64,000 nt of DNA from Actinopolyspora mzabensis (GTDB lineage: Bacteria; Actinomycetota; Actinomycetes; Mycobacteriales; Pseudonocardiaceae): the NCBI RefSeq assembly GCF_900101095.1, contig NZ_FNFM01000004.1, positions 248,001 to 312,000 on the forward strand. Direction: 5' to 3'. The position numbers and the translations under genes were made by a program. Every line of letters starts with the position of its first letter. Within the stretch, counting starts at the first letter, position 1. Below the pieces are notes generated by a model. It ran no database searches. It worked only from the letters and a program-made list of their open reading frames with translations, and was not told the DNA's origin. Shown in pieces: positions 54,426-63,678 of this stretch.

Positions 54426-55393
54426 CCGCGCTCTCCCCCTGAGCTGAACGTGTTCCGGATGGAACGCAGGTACAACAACGCGAACACCAGCGCGACCACG
54501 ATGAGTAGGTTGCCCACCGCCGCTCCCTGCCCGAAGTCGAACTCCTCGAACGACAGGGCGAAGGACCAGGTGGTCAGCGTTTCACTCGCGTTGGCGGGGC
54601 CACCGCCGGTGAGAATCATGATCATGTCGAACACCTTGAGGGTGTAGATCAGCCCCAGCATCAGTACGATGGCGATCACCGGACGCAACAGCGGCAGGGT
54701 GATCATCCGGAACCGTTGCCACGGCCCCGCCCCGTCCAGGGCAGCCGCCTCGTACAGCGAAGCGGGCACAGCTTGCAGTCCGCTGTGCAGGATGACCAGG
54801 TTGAACGGCACACCGACCCAGATGTTGGCGATGATCGCGGAGGTCAGGGCGTACTGGGTGCTGGAAAGCCAGGGAATCGGATCCGAGATCAGGTGGAGCC
54901 CCAGCAGCAGCTGGTTGAGCACCCCGAAACCCTCGTCGTAGATCCAGCGGAAGACCGCCCCGGAAACCACCAGCGGCAACAACCACGGCAACAGCATCAG
55001 ACCGCGCAACGTTCCGCTGAGCGGGAAACGCCGCTGAAAGAACACCGCCAGTCCCAGTCCGATCACGAACTGGAACGACAACGATCCCGCGGTGAACAGG
55101 GCGGTGTTCAGCACCGCCCCGCCGAAGATCGGATCGGTGACCAGCGCGATGTAGTTGTCCAGTCCCACGAACGGGGAACCGCCCTCGTAGAACGAGGCGA
55201 CGGTCCACTGCTGGAAGCTCATCGCCAGGTTCCGCAGTACCGGATAGCAGAAGAACAGCAGGAGGAACAGCATCATCGGCAGGACGAAGGTCCACTTGAC
55301 CAGACCTTCGCGGTTGCCGCCCGGTTTTCGACGGGTGGCTCGCGGACCGCTGGTTCCGCTCGTCGTTCGCGTATTCGTCGTCATGGCAACCAT
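54422..55393 (-). CDS. Sugar ABC transporter permease (MalF type)
   Basis: A 323-residue permease. The hydrophilic N-terminal tail (about 30 residues, Thr/Arg-rich) precedes six membrane spans. The EAA loop reads EAAALDGAGPWQRFRMITLPLL. It starts 19 bases after the binding-protein gene and overlaps the second permease. Confidence 0.92.
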   Translation of the reverse strand: MVAMTTNTRTTSGTSGPRATRRKPGGNREGLVKWTFVLPMMLFLLLFFCYPVLRNLAMSFQQWTVASFYEGGSPFVGLDNYIALVTDPIFGGAVLNTALFTAGSLSFQFVIGLGLAVFFQRRFPLSGTLRGLMLLPWLLPLVVSGAVFRWIYDEGFGVLNQLLLGLHLISDPIPWLSSTQYALTSAIIANIWVGVPFNLVILHSGLQAVPASLYEAAALDGAGPWQRFRMITLPLLRPVIAIVLMLGLIYTLKVFDMIMILTGGGPANASETLTTWSFALSFEEFDFGQGAAVGNLLIVVALVFALLYLRSIRNTFSSGGERG

Positions 55394-55412
55394 CCACTCG
55401 ACACCGTCGACG

Positions 55413-56609
55413 TCAGTCCGCGTTCGCCGCGATGCGCGCCGCCCGTTCCAATGCTTTTCGCGGGCTGGTCGATCCCGCGATCGTGGCCTGGATCGCGTCG
55501 GCCAACCCCTGTGAGACCTCGCGGTAGCGTGGCCCCAGTTCGGCGGTGCGCGCCCGGCCGGTTGCCACCTCCTCGACGAACGGTTTCATGACCGGACGCT
55601 CCGCGGCGTACTGTTCGGCCACCTTCGTGCGTGCCGGTACGTAGGCGTGGTCGCTCGTCCAGTCCAGCATGTTGTCCCGCTCGAGCATGCAGTCCAGCAC
55701 TCGAGCGGCGTCGCGCTGCCGTTCCGGGGTCGTCTCCGGGATCGCGCCGACCTCACCGCCCAGCGGCACCTTCGGGGCGATGTCCTGACTCGGTGTCGGG
55801 AGCGTGACGATGCCGTAATCCACCCCGGATTCGTCCAATGAGGACAAAGCCCAGGATCCGTTGATCATCATAGCGGCGTTTCCGCTGGCGAAGCGGTCGA
55901 TGACGTCGTTCTGGTTCCAGTTGACCACGGATCTCGATGCCAGGCCGTCCTCGACCAAACCGGACCAGAACTCCAGCGCCTCGACGGGCCGCCGTGAGTC
56001 CAGGGAGTCGAGCGAGCCGCCGTTGCTCCACAGGAAGGGTTCGAACTGCCAGGAACCCTCTTCGGAGGCGATCGCCGAGAACGCGATCCCGTGGGTCGAG
56101 CCCTCGGTCAACTCCCGGGCCGCACTCCGCATCTCCTGCCAGGTTTCCGGCGGCTCCAGCCCGGCCCGCTCGAACATGGTGCGGTTGTAGAACAGCGCGA
56201 GGCCGTTCACACCGGGCGCCAGGCCGTAGAGCTTCCCCCGGTAACTACCGGCCTCGACGATCCCGGGGTAGAACCCCTCGCCGCTGAGTCCGTACTGGCT
56301 CAGCTCGGTGAGCGCTCCCGTTTTGGCCACGGTCTTCAGGTCGGGGTTGTCCACGAACAACAGATCGGGGAGGGAATGGGCCGTGGCGTCCCGGAGGACT
56401 TTGGGCATCAGTTGGTCGACCGGGACGTTCTGCCTGCGGACGCGCAGCCCGAACCGTTCGGCGCACCGGTCCAGTACCGAGCGGAACTGGCGACCGGCCT
56501 CGGCGCTGGTGTAGTGGTCGAGCTCGACCACCACGTCGGCGGGCCGGGAACTCACCCCGCCCGTGCAGCCCGCGGTGACCAGCAGCAGTGCCAGACCGAG
56601 TGTGATCAT
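55413..56609 (-). CDS. Sugar ABC transporter substrate-binding lipoprotein
   Basis: A 398-residue extracellular binding protein (family 1). The lipobox is LVTAGC within a short hydrophobic leader (ITLGLALLLVTAGCTGG). The mature part has GKLYGLAPGVNGLALFYNRTMFERAGLEPPETWQEM and ASGNAAMMINGSWAL-type text. I use the ATG at 56609 because a LacI-type operator at 56724-56737 lies upstream of it. A GTG at 56759 would put that operator inside the coding region and add 50 Arg-rich residues, though it has a fair ribosome site. The ligand is probably a xylose-containing oligosaccharide, from its neighbours. Confidence 0.82.
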   Translation of the reverse strand: MITLGLALLLVTAGCTGGVSSRPADVVVELDHYTSAEAGRQFRSVLDRCAERFGLRVRRQNVPVDQLMPKVLRDATAHSLPDLLFVDNPDLKTVAKTGALTELSQYGLSGEGFYPGIVEAGSYRGKLYGLAPGVNGLALFYNRTMFERAGLEPPETWQEMRSAARELTEGSTHGIAFSAIASEEGSWQFEPFLWSNGGSLDSLDSRRPVEALEFWSGLVEDGLASRSVVNWNQNDVIDRFASGNAAMMINGSWALSSLDESGVDYGIVTLPTPSQDIAPKVPLGGEVGAIPETTPERQRDAARVLDCMLERDNMLDWTSDHAYVPARTKVAEQYAAERPVMKPFVEEVATGRARTAELGPRYREVSQGLADAIQATIAGSTSPRKALERAARIAANAD

Positions 56610-56723
56610 CCTGGCTCTCGAACGGGGCCAACGGGGGCCGCGGGCCCCGGGGTCGTCCGATCCCGCCGCGGGCCTCCCGCTTTCCGCCGAACGGTCGATT
56701 CCGCTTCGTCCGAAACGAGGTCG

Positions 56724-56737
56724 TCGAAGCGATTCGA
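56724..56737. promoter_or_regulatory. LacI-type operator TCGAAGCGATTCGA
   Basis: A near-palindrome differing by one base from the perfect TCGAAGCGCTTCGA at 57152-57165. It lies just upstream of the ABC binding-protein gene, the right place for repression of the importer/GH31 operon. Confidence 0.65.
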
Positions 56738-57003
56738 TTATGCTTGCCGGTAATCGCACCGTTGCCACCTTCTTCCGGTCCCGTGGCGTTCCTGTCGTTC
56801 GCGAGGTGCCGGGCTTCCGCCGTCTCGTTCGCTCGGGTGAGCGAGCTAGACGGCGCGGCCGAACCCGCGTTCCCGCGCGCTCGGGGGTCACCGGCCCGTT
56901 CTCCTCGCCGCTGGGGCGGAAGCTCAACGGTGCTCACGTCAGTGGGAGGGCTCGGCAGCCGTGAACCCTGGCGTGGCGGGTACGCCCAGCGGTGAACACC
57001 CCG

Positions 57004-57114
57004 ACCCGCAGGGTTGCCCGTGTTCACCGGAACGGACCGTTCTCCGCTACTAACGGAGGAGGTGGTGCTCATCGGTGTACCGGCTTGCCGGGCGAGATCG
57101 GCGATCGTTGGCAT
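57004..57114 (-). pseudogene. LacI-family repressor stub (helix-turn-helix only)
   Basis: The ATG at 57114 opens PTIADLARQAGTPMSTTSS, the LacI helix-turn-helix, and then VSSGER. After about residue 30 the similarity stops: the hinge helix and the whole sugar-binding domain are absent, and the frame runs on through low-complexity text into antisense DNA of the binding-protein gene. Only about 400 bases separate it from that gene, too few for the missing 300 residues. The gene has therefore lost most of its length. Two operator-like palindromes flank it. Confidence 0.72.
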
Positions 57115-57151
57115 AAGTTGTTCTCATCCGCACCGAACGAACTTCCGTTTT

Positions 57152-57165
57152 TCGAAGCGCTTCGA
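57152..57165. promoter_or_regulatory. Perfect LacI-type operator TCGAAGCGCTTCGA
   Basis: A 14-base perfect palindrome with the central CG-GC symmetry of LacI-family sites, 37 bases upstream of the LacI stub. Together with the copy at 56724 it marks the original target sites of the lost repressor, unless another LacI protein uses them. Confidence 0.7.
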
Positions 57166-57429
57166 CAGCACAGTAGACAGTGATCGGTATCACGTCAATG
57201 GAGGATCGTGGCGGATGGTGCTGAAGTGCCACCGAACGCTTGTCCGGGAACGCGTAGTGCCCCTCGCGGGGCTGCTGTGGTTACCGGCTCTTCGCGAATC
57301 GGCCGGCGAACTCCGTGAACCGGGCGGTATGGGATCTTCGACCCGGTGAGCGCCGAACGCGGGAGTGCGCTGCGTCAGCTCGGCGCTGGCCGCCGCCGGA
57401 CCACACCCTGCTCGCCCCGAAAGGCGTTG

Positions 57430-58638
57430 TTACGCCGCTGTCTCCGGGGAACTCGACTTCGACGTGAGCTGGGTGACCACGGCCAGCGTCCCCATGATCG
57501 CCACGGTCGCCAGCCCGACGACGAGCGAGGGAATCGTGTGGCCGACTACCAGACCGAGCACACCGACCGCGACCAGCGCCGTCGCAGCCACGCAACGGGC
57601 ACGGGCCACCGAACCGGTCCGCGAACGCAGGAACAGGATGTTGCCGCCCAGATAGGCCAGTGGACCTCCCACAGTGGTCAGCACCACCGCCGGGTCGGCC
57701 TCGGCATGACCGATGCGCAGTTCGATCGAGACGGCCACGACGATCGCACCCGCCACCATCAGCGCGTGAGCGCAGGCGAACGCGGAACGCAGCGCACTGG
57801 TGCTCGCGTCGCCCCGACTGGTCTGCGTGTCCTGTCCAACCAGTGCGAAGTAGGCCCACCACAGCACGAACAGTCCGACGAAACCGAGCAGGGTGGCCAC
57901 GATCGCGCGGACGGTGATCGGCTCCGGTTCGGGGAGCGTGAATCCCACGATCAGGATGGACTCACCGAGCGCGATGATGAACACGCCACGGTTGCGCTCG
58001 GCGAGGTGTTCCGGATCGGTGGGCCAGGTGTGCATCGGCGCCGTTCCCAGCCCGGGGAAGCGGAACTCGAATCGCTGAGCCGCCACGTCCACGACCAGTG
58101 CGACCAGCCAGACGACCAGTCGTGCGGTGGGGTCGAGAAACGCGCCGACGAGCCAGAGCACGCATGCCGAAGCGCTCCAGGCGAGCAGGTTCGTGTAGTT
58201 CTTCCCGAGTACGTGCCCACGCAGCGCCACGGCCATGAACACCGCGCGCCCGACCTGGGCGCCCACGTAACAAAGGGCGAACTACAGGCCGTCCTCGGCG
58301 AAGGCGTGTGGCAATCCGAGCGACATGCCCAGCGCCGCGAGCATCAGCAGTCCGTTGAGGACCCGCACGAGCCCGCTGCTCGGATCCAACCAGTTCATCG
58401 CCCAGGTCGAGTAGTTCCGGGCCCACCAAACGGCCCCGAAGAGCAGGGCCGCCTGCAGCACTCCCACCCAGCTGAGATGGGACAGCAGCGCGTGCGAGAC
58501 CTGGACGATCGCGAAGACGTAGACCAGGTCGAAGAGGAGCTCGATCGCCCCGACCTCGGAGCGCCGCACACCCTCCCGACGCATCAGACGTGGTTGTGGC
58601 TGCGCTGCTGGCGGGGGAGTGGGCTCGTGCCGGCTCAC
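57430..58638 (-). pseudogene. LtrA (low temperature requirement A) gene interrupted by an amber codon
   Basis: A membrane protein of the LtrA family, 403 codons including stops. It starts GTG (58638) with AAAGGA upstream, then RRSEVGAIELLFDLVYVFAI, the usual family start. After FAEDGL a TAG at 58284-58282 stops the frame. The same frame continues at once with FALCYVGAQVGRAVF and runs to TAA at 57430 through NRGVFIIALGESILIVG and several membrane spans. No bases are missing, so one substitution (for example Trp TGG to TAG) explains it. It is a recent nonsense mutation, a sequence error or, less likely, readthrough. Confidence 0.82.
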
Positions 58639-58795
58639 TGGGTCCTTTCCGAAGTCGATCCGCTCGTGGCAACGGGCATTCCAGGGGTTTCCGTCACCGG
58701 CCCGGACACCTGCGTGGCCCGCCGTGTCTCCCTCGTGTTCGCGGTCTCCGCGTCCCGCGCATCGCTCAACACCGTGCCGAGTAACCCGTGATTCC

Positions 58796-59977
58796 CTACT
58801 GCCGCTCGAGCTCGGTGATGGTCGTTACCGGTTTGCCCGTCTGCGAGCGCGCCACCAGGCGGGCGATGCCGGGCAGCCGAGCCAGGCCGAGCGCGATGCG
58901 GCGCATCACCAGTTGCGTGGTCGTGTGCGGCAGGAACCAGCGCACACCGCTGCGTGCGGTCCGCTGCTTCTCCTCGACCACTGGTCGCCACAGCCGTTCG
59001 TACTCTTCGGCTCCCTCCTCGATCGATGCGGCGCGCCGCAGCCGCTCGGCGAGTACGTACGCACCGGCCAGCCCCAGCGAGGCACCCTGGCCCGCCAGCA
59101 GCGAGACGGCGTGGCAGGCATCACCGACCAGCACCACGCGACCGCTGTGCCAGCGGGGTGTCTCGATCTGCGCGACCTGGTCGTAGTACACGTCCTCGGC
59201 AGCGGGGCAGCGGGCGAGCGCGGTGGGAACGACCCAACCGAGGGAACCGTAGTTGTCGAGCAGTGCGGCGCGCGGGTCGGTGGGCAGCGTGGGATCGCTC
59301 GTGCGGTGGACGGCGAACACCGCGACCTTTTCGCCGCGCAGGCCGTAGAGTCCGATCTGGCGGTCCACGGTGTCGGTGAGGCAGTATCGATCCGCCAGGC
59401 GGGCGTGGATCTCGGGGGCGTGGAAGGTGAACGCGGCGGTGTGGAAACCGAGATGCCGCAGGTGGTTTCGTTCCTCGCCGAAGACCAGCGTTCGTACCGT
59501 GGAATGAACACCGTCCGCGCCGACCAGCAGATCCGCGTGCAGCACCCGACCGTCGCTCAGCGTCACCCTCACTCCGTCGGAACGGTTGTCGACGTGAACG
59601 GGACCGATCGAGAACCGAAGGTCCACTTCGGTGGGAAGGTTCTCCCGCAACGCCAGTTCCAGGTCCGGACGCAGGATGTTCACCATGCGACTGTTCATCG
59701 CCCGGGAGAACCGCTCGAAGTCGAGCCGAGCGCGGGTCCGGCCGTCACGGTCGACGAAACACGCCTCCGAGACCTGGTAGCCGAGTTCGTGCAATCTCGG
59801 CAGTAACCCCATCGCCTCGGCGGCGTCGTATCCGGGACCGAAGAAGTCCATCATGTAGCCCTGCGTGCGCGGACCGGGTGCTCGTTCCAACAGCACCACG
59901 TGCCAGCCCAGAGTGTTCAGTCGTCGCGCCAGGGTGAGTCCGGCGATGCCCGCTCCGCAGATGATCGCTTTCACCAT
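58796..59977 (-). CDS. FAD-dependent aromatic monooxygenase (PHBH/TetX-like)
   Basis: A 393-residue class A flavin monooxygenase. The FAD-binding start is AIICGAGIAGLTLARRL, the middle DG motif is LLVGADGVHSTVR, and the GD motif is VVLVGDACHAVSLLAGQGASLGLA. Such enzymes hydroxylate aromatic compounds or inactivate drugs. It starts inside the end of the TetR gene (7-base overlap), so the two are coupled and the regulator likely responds to the enzyme's substrate. Confidence 0.9.
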   Translation of the reverse strand: MVKAIICGAGIAGLTLARRLNTLGWHVVLLERAPGPRTQGYMMDFFGPGYDAAEAMGLLPRLHELGYQVSEACFVDRDGRTRARLDFERFSRAMNSRMVNILRPDLELALRENLPTEVDLRFSIGPVHVDNRSDGVRVTLSDGRVLHADLLVGADGVHSTVRTLVFGEERNHLRHLGFHTAAFTFHAPEIHARLADRYCLTDTVDRQIGLYGLRGEKVAVFAVHRTSDPTLPTDPRAALLDNYGSLGWVVPTALARCPAAEDVYYDQVAQIETPRWHSGRVVLVGDACHAVSLLAGQGASLGLAGAYVLAERLRRAASIEEGAEEYERLWRPVVEEKQRTARSGVRWFLPHTTTQLVMRRIALGLARLPGIARLVARSQTGKPVTTITELERQ

Positions 59978-60609
59978 CGGTCTCCCCTCTCGGTGCGCGC
60001 GCCCTCGTCGGCGGTTTCCTCGTGTCGGTTGCCCTCGCCGTCCTGCTCGGTGGTGAGCAGCCTGCGCAGCACGGCTCGTACGGTCCCGGTGGTAAGCGCG
60101 GGGTTCAGGTCGCGGTGCAGCATCAGACCGTCGAGGCTCGCGACCACTACCGCGGCGCTGGCTTCGGCATCGGTGATTCCGTGTTCGATGAATCGGTCGG
60201 CCAGTGCCTTGCGAAGATCGGTGAGCACGGCGCTGATCCGTTCCAGCAAGCCGGGATCACGGGTAGCGGCGAGGTACGCCTCCACGAACAACACCGATTC
60301 CGGATCGTTCCCACCGTAGGAATCCAGCGCGGCAAGCAGGGTCGTCAGCGCTTCGTCCGCGCTGCCCACCTGTTCGAGGGCTGTCTCGAGCCATGCGGTT
60401 GCCGCACGCATCGTCCCGACGGCCGTTTCCGCTAGCAGCGCGTCCACCGAGTCGAAGTGGTAGTGCACTATTCCGGCGGTCACTCCGGCCCGCTCGGCCA
60501 CCGCGCGAGTGGTCACTCCGGTCCAGCCGCGTTCGGTGATCAGCTCCGCCGCCGCGCGCAGCAACCGTTCACGCGCCTCACGCCCCCGTTCCTTAGCCGT
60601 CGCGGCCAT
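59971..60609 (-). CDS. TetR-family regulator
   Basis: A 212-residue repressor. The N-terminal domain is RERLLRAAAELITERGWTGVTTRAVAERAG followed by TAGIVHYHFDSVDALLAE. The C-terminal ligand domain is alpha-helical, and the last 25 residues are acidic and disordered-looking. The ATG at 60609 gives the family start; the longer frame is not TetR-like. Confidence 0.9.
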   Translation of the reverse strand: MAATAKERGREARERLLRAAAELITERGWTGVTTRAVAERAGVTAGIVHYHFDSVDALLAETAVGTMRAATAWLETALEQVGSADEALTTLLAALDSYGGNDPESVLFVEAYLAATRDPGLLERISAVLTDLRKALADRFIEHGITDAEASAAVVVASLDGLMLHRDLNPALTTGTVRAVLRRLLTTEQDGEGNRHEETADEGARTERGDRW

Positions 60610-60843
60610 GTCTTCACCCCGCTGCTTCTCCCGATCGTTTTGGGCATTCGTCTTGGGCGAGTGTCCAATTTTGAGCCTACCTCTCAACCGGTCATCGGGT
60701 CGAGGGGCACCCGGTGTCCGGTGCGCGGCTCCCCGAAATGCTTTGCTCGCCACGTACCGGCCGGTATACGTTGGCCCGCGTGAACAACGGCGCCGGGAAA
60801 GTGAACACGGTAGGCGGAGCGAGTGGAGTGCTTCGAGGGTAGA

Positions 60844-62268
60844 ATGCACTTCGACGAAAACGACGTGGTGACTTCGGTCCATTTGGATGTCGATGCCGAC
60901 ACGATCTTCGAAGCACTGGACAGATCTTGTTCGATCGCCGAGATGTTGGAGTGCTCGACGCTTCGTGTGGAATCGAGAGGACTCGAGGAGGACGGGCCGA
61001 ATTACAGTTCCGTCGTTACTTCGGTGACGTCCCGTGATTCTTCGTCCTCGATCGGCGATTCGTTCCTCGCCGCCGCTTATCCGGCTCTCGAGAAGTTCAG
61101 ATTCTCGGAAGACCGGTACAGGACCATCGGGGACGAGGGGGATGACGAGGACGAAGTCTTCGCCGATCTCGTGGCGCCACCTCGGTTCTTTCCGAAAATG
61201 GGTGTGACCGTATCCTCGATATCGGGTTTCACCGCGTCGTACGCACGTGCGGATTACCCGGAAGCGGAGTACCCGTTCCGAAGACGTGAGACCTACGATT
61301 CGGGGCGGGTGCATTCGGTCTTCCCGGATGTCGGCAACCAGCCGGACGAGATAGTGGTTCGCCCACAGCTGTGGCTCGCGGCCGCGGATCTGACCACCGC
61401 CGCAGGGTTGATACGACAGCCGCTGCGCGAGCTGGACGGGAAAGCGCTCGAACTACTACCGGCCGGTGCTCGTGCGGAGGACGGTTACCATGCGGCGCTG
61501 CTCGGCACCGTCGCGAGCGACGCGAGTACGACTCGGGAAGAGCGAATGCTGGCCGCGGTTCGGGACACGGCCCGTTTCTTCGGGATTCCGGAGGACAGCG
61601 CGACCGTCGAGCAGTGGCCCCGCGAATCGATCGGAGTGGTGCGGAACCCACAAGTTCTGGGGAATTCGACGGGTGCCCGGTGGTTAGAGGGGATCTACGT
61701 GCGGCTCGGTGCCGACCCGCTCGGAATCGTCGACAACAACACCTCGCGATTCGAGCCGGATGAGGACCTCGAGGAGGACGACCTGCCGGAGGGCGACTTC
61801 ACCGATGAGCAGCTATCCGAATTTGTCGAAGTGTTCAGTGGCTTGCAGGATGTCCTGGGGCAGGTCTGGCTCGTTGTCACCGCCGAGGTGCGTTGCTCCC
61901 ACACCGCTGTTGCCGAGGATGCGCTTCGGAACCTGCTGGAGGATATCCGGCCGCGTGTCTCCGCCGAGAAGACGTGGCTGATTCCCGAGGAGACATGTAC
62001 GAGTGGTGCCGGTAAGTACCGAGCACAGGCGTCGATGCATACCTTCGAAAGGGATCACCGTCGAGTGCTGGACGGCCTGATGAACACACTCGATGACGGG
62101 ATGTGGCGCAGCTCGACCCGGCCCTGGGGAACGGATGAGAACGAGGAAACAGTGATTCGCTGGAATCCGTTCGGAGCCACGGCCGAAGGGGAGATAACCG
62201 AGTTGACCGTGCGTGCGGTGTACGGGCCACCGAAGTGGCTGTGGGAACAGTGCTTCGAGGAGCTGTGA
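60844..62268 (+). CDS. Large acidic protein of unknown function
   Basis: A 474-residue soluble protein I do not recognise. It is acidic throughout, with clusters such as DEGDDEDEVFADL (about 98-110) and EPDEDLEEDDLPEGD (about 302-316). No signal peptide or membrane span is visible. Trp and aromatic residues are frequent toward the C-terminus, which ends GPPKWLWEQCFEEL. The ATG at 60844 has GAGGG close upstream; a GTG at 60823 with GGCGGAG is an equally possible start. The gene stands alone, with a slightly lower GC content and looser codon choice than its neighbours, which may mean transfer. The acidic character recalls immunity or mimic proteins, but nothing specific supports that. Confidence 0.7.
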   Translation: MHFDENDVVTSVHLDVDADTIFEALDRSCSIAEMLECSTLRVESRGLEEDGPNYSSVVTSVTSRDSSSSIGDSFLAAAYPALEKFRFSEDRYRTIGDEGDDEDEVFADLVAPPRFFPKMGVTVSSISGFTASYARADYPEAEYPFRRRETYDSGRVHSVFPDVGNQPDEIVVRPQLWLAAADLTTAAGLIRQPLRELDGKALELLPAGARAEDGYHAALLGTVASDASTTREERMLAAVRDTARFFGIPEDSATVEQWPRESIGVVRNPQVLGNSTGARWLEGIYVRLGADPLGIVDNNTSRFEPDEDLEEDDLPEGDFTDEQLSEFVEVFSGLQDVLGQVWLVVTAEVRCSHTAVAEDALRNLLEDIRPRVSAEKTWLIPEETCTSGAGKYRAQASMHTFERDHRRVLDGLMNTLDDGMWRSSTRPWGTDENEETVIRWNPFGATAEGEITELTVRAVYGPPKWLWEQCFEEL

Positions 62269-62567
62269 GCTTCGGGATGCCGCCGTGTTCGCCCGGCCGG
62301 TCATCGGAGTTCCGCCCACCCAAGTGGCCGACGGGGACAGCGTCAGCGTGCTCCTCCGGATCTACACCGAGGTGCTGAGCGGGCAGCGGAGAAAGCGAAG
62401 CACTGTATTCGACGAGCGCTTGGAGAGTAGACGCTGATTTCGTGTCCGCACATTGGCCGCGAACCCCCGCAGAGTGCCGTGTATCGCCGGGCACAACCGC
62501 AGACCCCGTGATCGGCCGCTGTTCGCATCGCGCCAGCGCAGCGGCTGTTTTCGGCTGCTGTAAAGGG

Positions 62568-62641
62568 TGCCCCCGGTCCGACTCGAACGGACACTACACG
62601 GATTTTGAGTCCGCCGCCTCTGCCTATTGGGCTACGGGGGC
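62568..62641 (-). tRNA. tRNA with CAA anticodon (Leu by code), class I body
   Basis: A 74-base cloverleaf: acceptor GCCCCCG/CGGGGGC with discriminator A, short D stem with GG in the loop, anticodon stem GCGGA/TCCGT around CTCAAAA (anticodon CAA, codon UUG), variable loop GTAGT of five bases, T stem GTCCG/CGGAC with loop TTCGAGT. CCA is not encoded. Leucine tRNAs normally have a long variable arm, and this one does not. It lies just before pdtaR, divergent from it, an arrangement I recall from other actinobacteria. Confidence 0.88.
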
Positions 62642-62919
62642 CGCTGCTGCGTACAGCATACGACAGGGGTGATCATTGCCCGACAGCGGGGTGTGCTGCC
62701 CTCTTCGTGCTCTCCGCTCGGGGCGCCGCTCCCCGGTGCGGCCCGGCCGGGCCGAGCTGCTCCGTCCGGTGGAATCCTCTCACCTCGCCTGCCTGGCACG
62801 CCCGACTTGAGGGCCCGTTCGTGCGGCCCCTGCCGCTGTGGCGGGGGTGCGCAGGACGATAAGCTGCAGTCTCCGATGCGACCGCATCGGCAGACCCGAG
62901 ACTCATCCAGGAGGATCCG

Positions 62920-63549
62920 GTGACCACGCCGGCTGCCGAGGACCCGAACGCGGCGAGTGCGACGAACGCTACTCAGCACCGCGTGCTCGTGGCCGAGGAC
63001 GAGGCGCTGATCAGGCTCGATCTGGTGGAGATGCTTCGCGAGGAGGGATATCAGGTCGTCGGTGAGGCCGGTGACGGGGAGGAGGCGGTGCGGCTCGCCG
63101 AGGAACTGCGCCCCGATCTGGTGATTCTGGATGTGAAGATGCCGAAGATGGACGGCATCGAGGCCGCTTCCTCCATCGCGGGCGAGCGTATCGCCCCCGT
63201 GGTGATCCTCACCGCCTTCAGCCAGCGCGACCTCGTGGAGCGGGCCAAGGAGGCCGGAGCCATGGCCTACCTGGTCAAACCCTTCGCCAAGCGGGATCTG
63301 GTTCCCGCCATCGAGCTGGCGGTCTCCAGGTTCACCGAGGTGCAGGCACTGGAGGCCGAGGCGGCGAATCTCTCCGAGCGGCTGGAGTCGCGGAAGACGA
63401 TCGAGCGCGCCAAGGGGCTGCTGATGAGCAACCACGAAATGTCCGAGCCCGAGTCGTTCCGCTGGTTGCAGCGAACCGCCATGGACCGGCGCACCACGAT
63501 GAAGGCCGTGGCCCAGGCCGTGCTCGACAGCATGGATCCGGGGGAATGA
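62920..63549 (+). CDS. pdtaR: PdtaR-type response regulator with ANTAR RNA-binding domain
   Basis: A 209-residue antitermination regulator. The receiver domain (about 20-135) has the acidic pair, phospho-acceptor Asp71 in VILDVKMPKMDG, and Lys in LVKPFAKRDL. A short coiled linker is followed by the ANTAR domain (about 145-203) with RKTIERAKGLLM and FRWLQRTAMDRRTTM. ANTAR proteins bind two-hexaloop RNA structures and prevent termination. The start is GTG with AGGAGG upstream. The partner PdtaS kinase is unlinked, as in mycobacteria. Confidence 0.94.
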   Translation: MTTPAAEDPNAASATNATQHRVLVAEDEALIRLDLVEMLREEGYQVVGEAGDGEEAVRLAEELRPDLVILDVKMPKMDGIEAASSIAGERIAPVVILTAFSQRDLVERAKEAGAMAYLVKPFAKRDLVPAIELAVSRFTEVQALEAEAANLSERLESRKTIERAKGLLMSNHEMSEPESFRWLQRTAMDRRTTMKAVAQAVLDSMDPGE

Positions 63550-63630
63550 CCACGTAAGGACCGCGCCCGCTCGAACCACCGGGTCCGCCGCAGGGCGGCC
63601 TGACGCTTTCCGGGTGAAGCAGCTCGACCG

Positions 63631-63665
63631 CGGAGCACAGGCCCCGGATCGGGGCGCTGTGTCCG
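63631..63665. terminator. Bidirectional hairpin after pdtaR
   Basis: A GCCCCG-GAT-CGGGGC core (63641-63655) extended by CACAG/CTGTG and CGGA/TCCG pairs with single-base bulges, between convergent pdtaR and the thioesterase gene. Confidence 0.6.
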
Positions 63666-63678
63666 CTCCGGCTCCGCT

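Noticed and set aside
57346-58791. 481-residue plus-strand frame opposite ltrA
   Set aside because: The minus strand carries recognisable LtrA sequence on both sides of the amber codon; the plus frame is Gln/Arg/His-rich shadow.
62568-62641. Prophage or integrative element at the tRNA
   Set aside because: No integrase, excision gene or duplicated tRNA 3' end is visible near the tRNA within the window.
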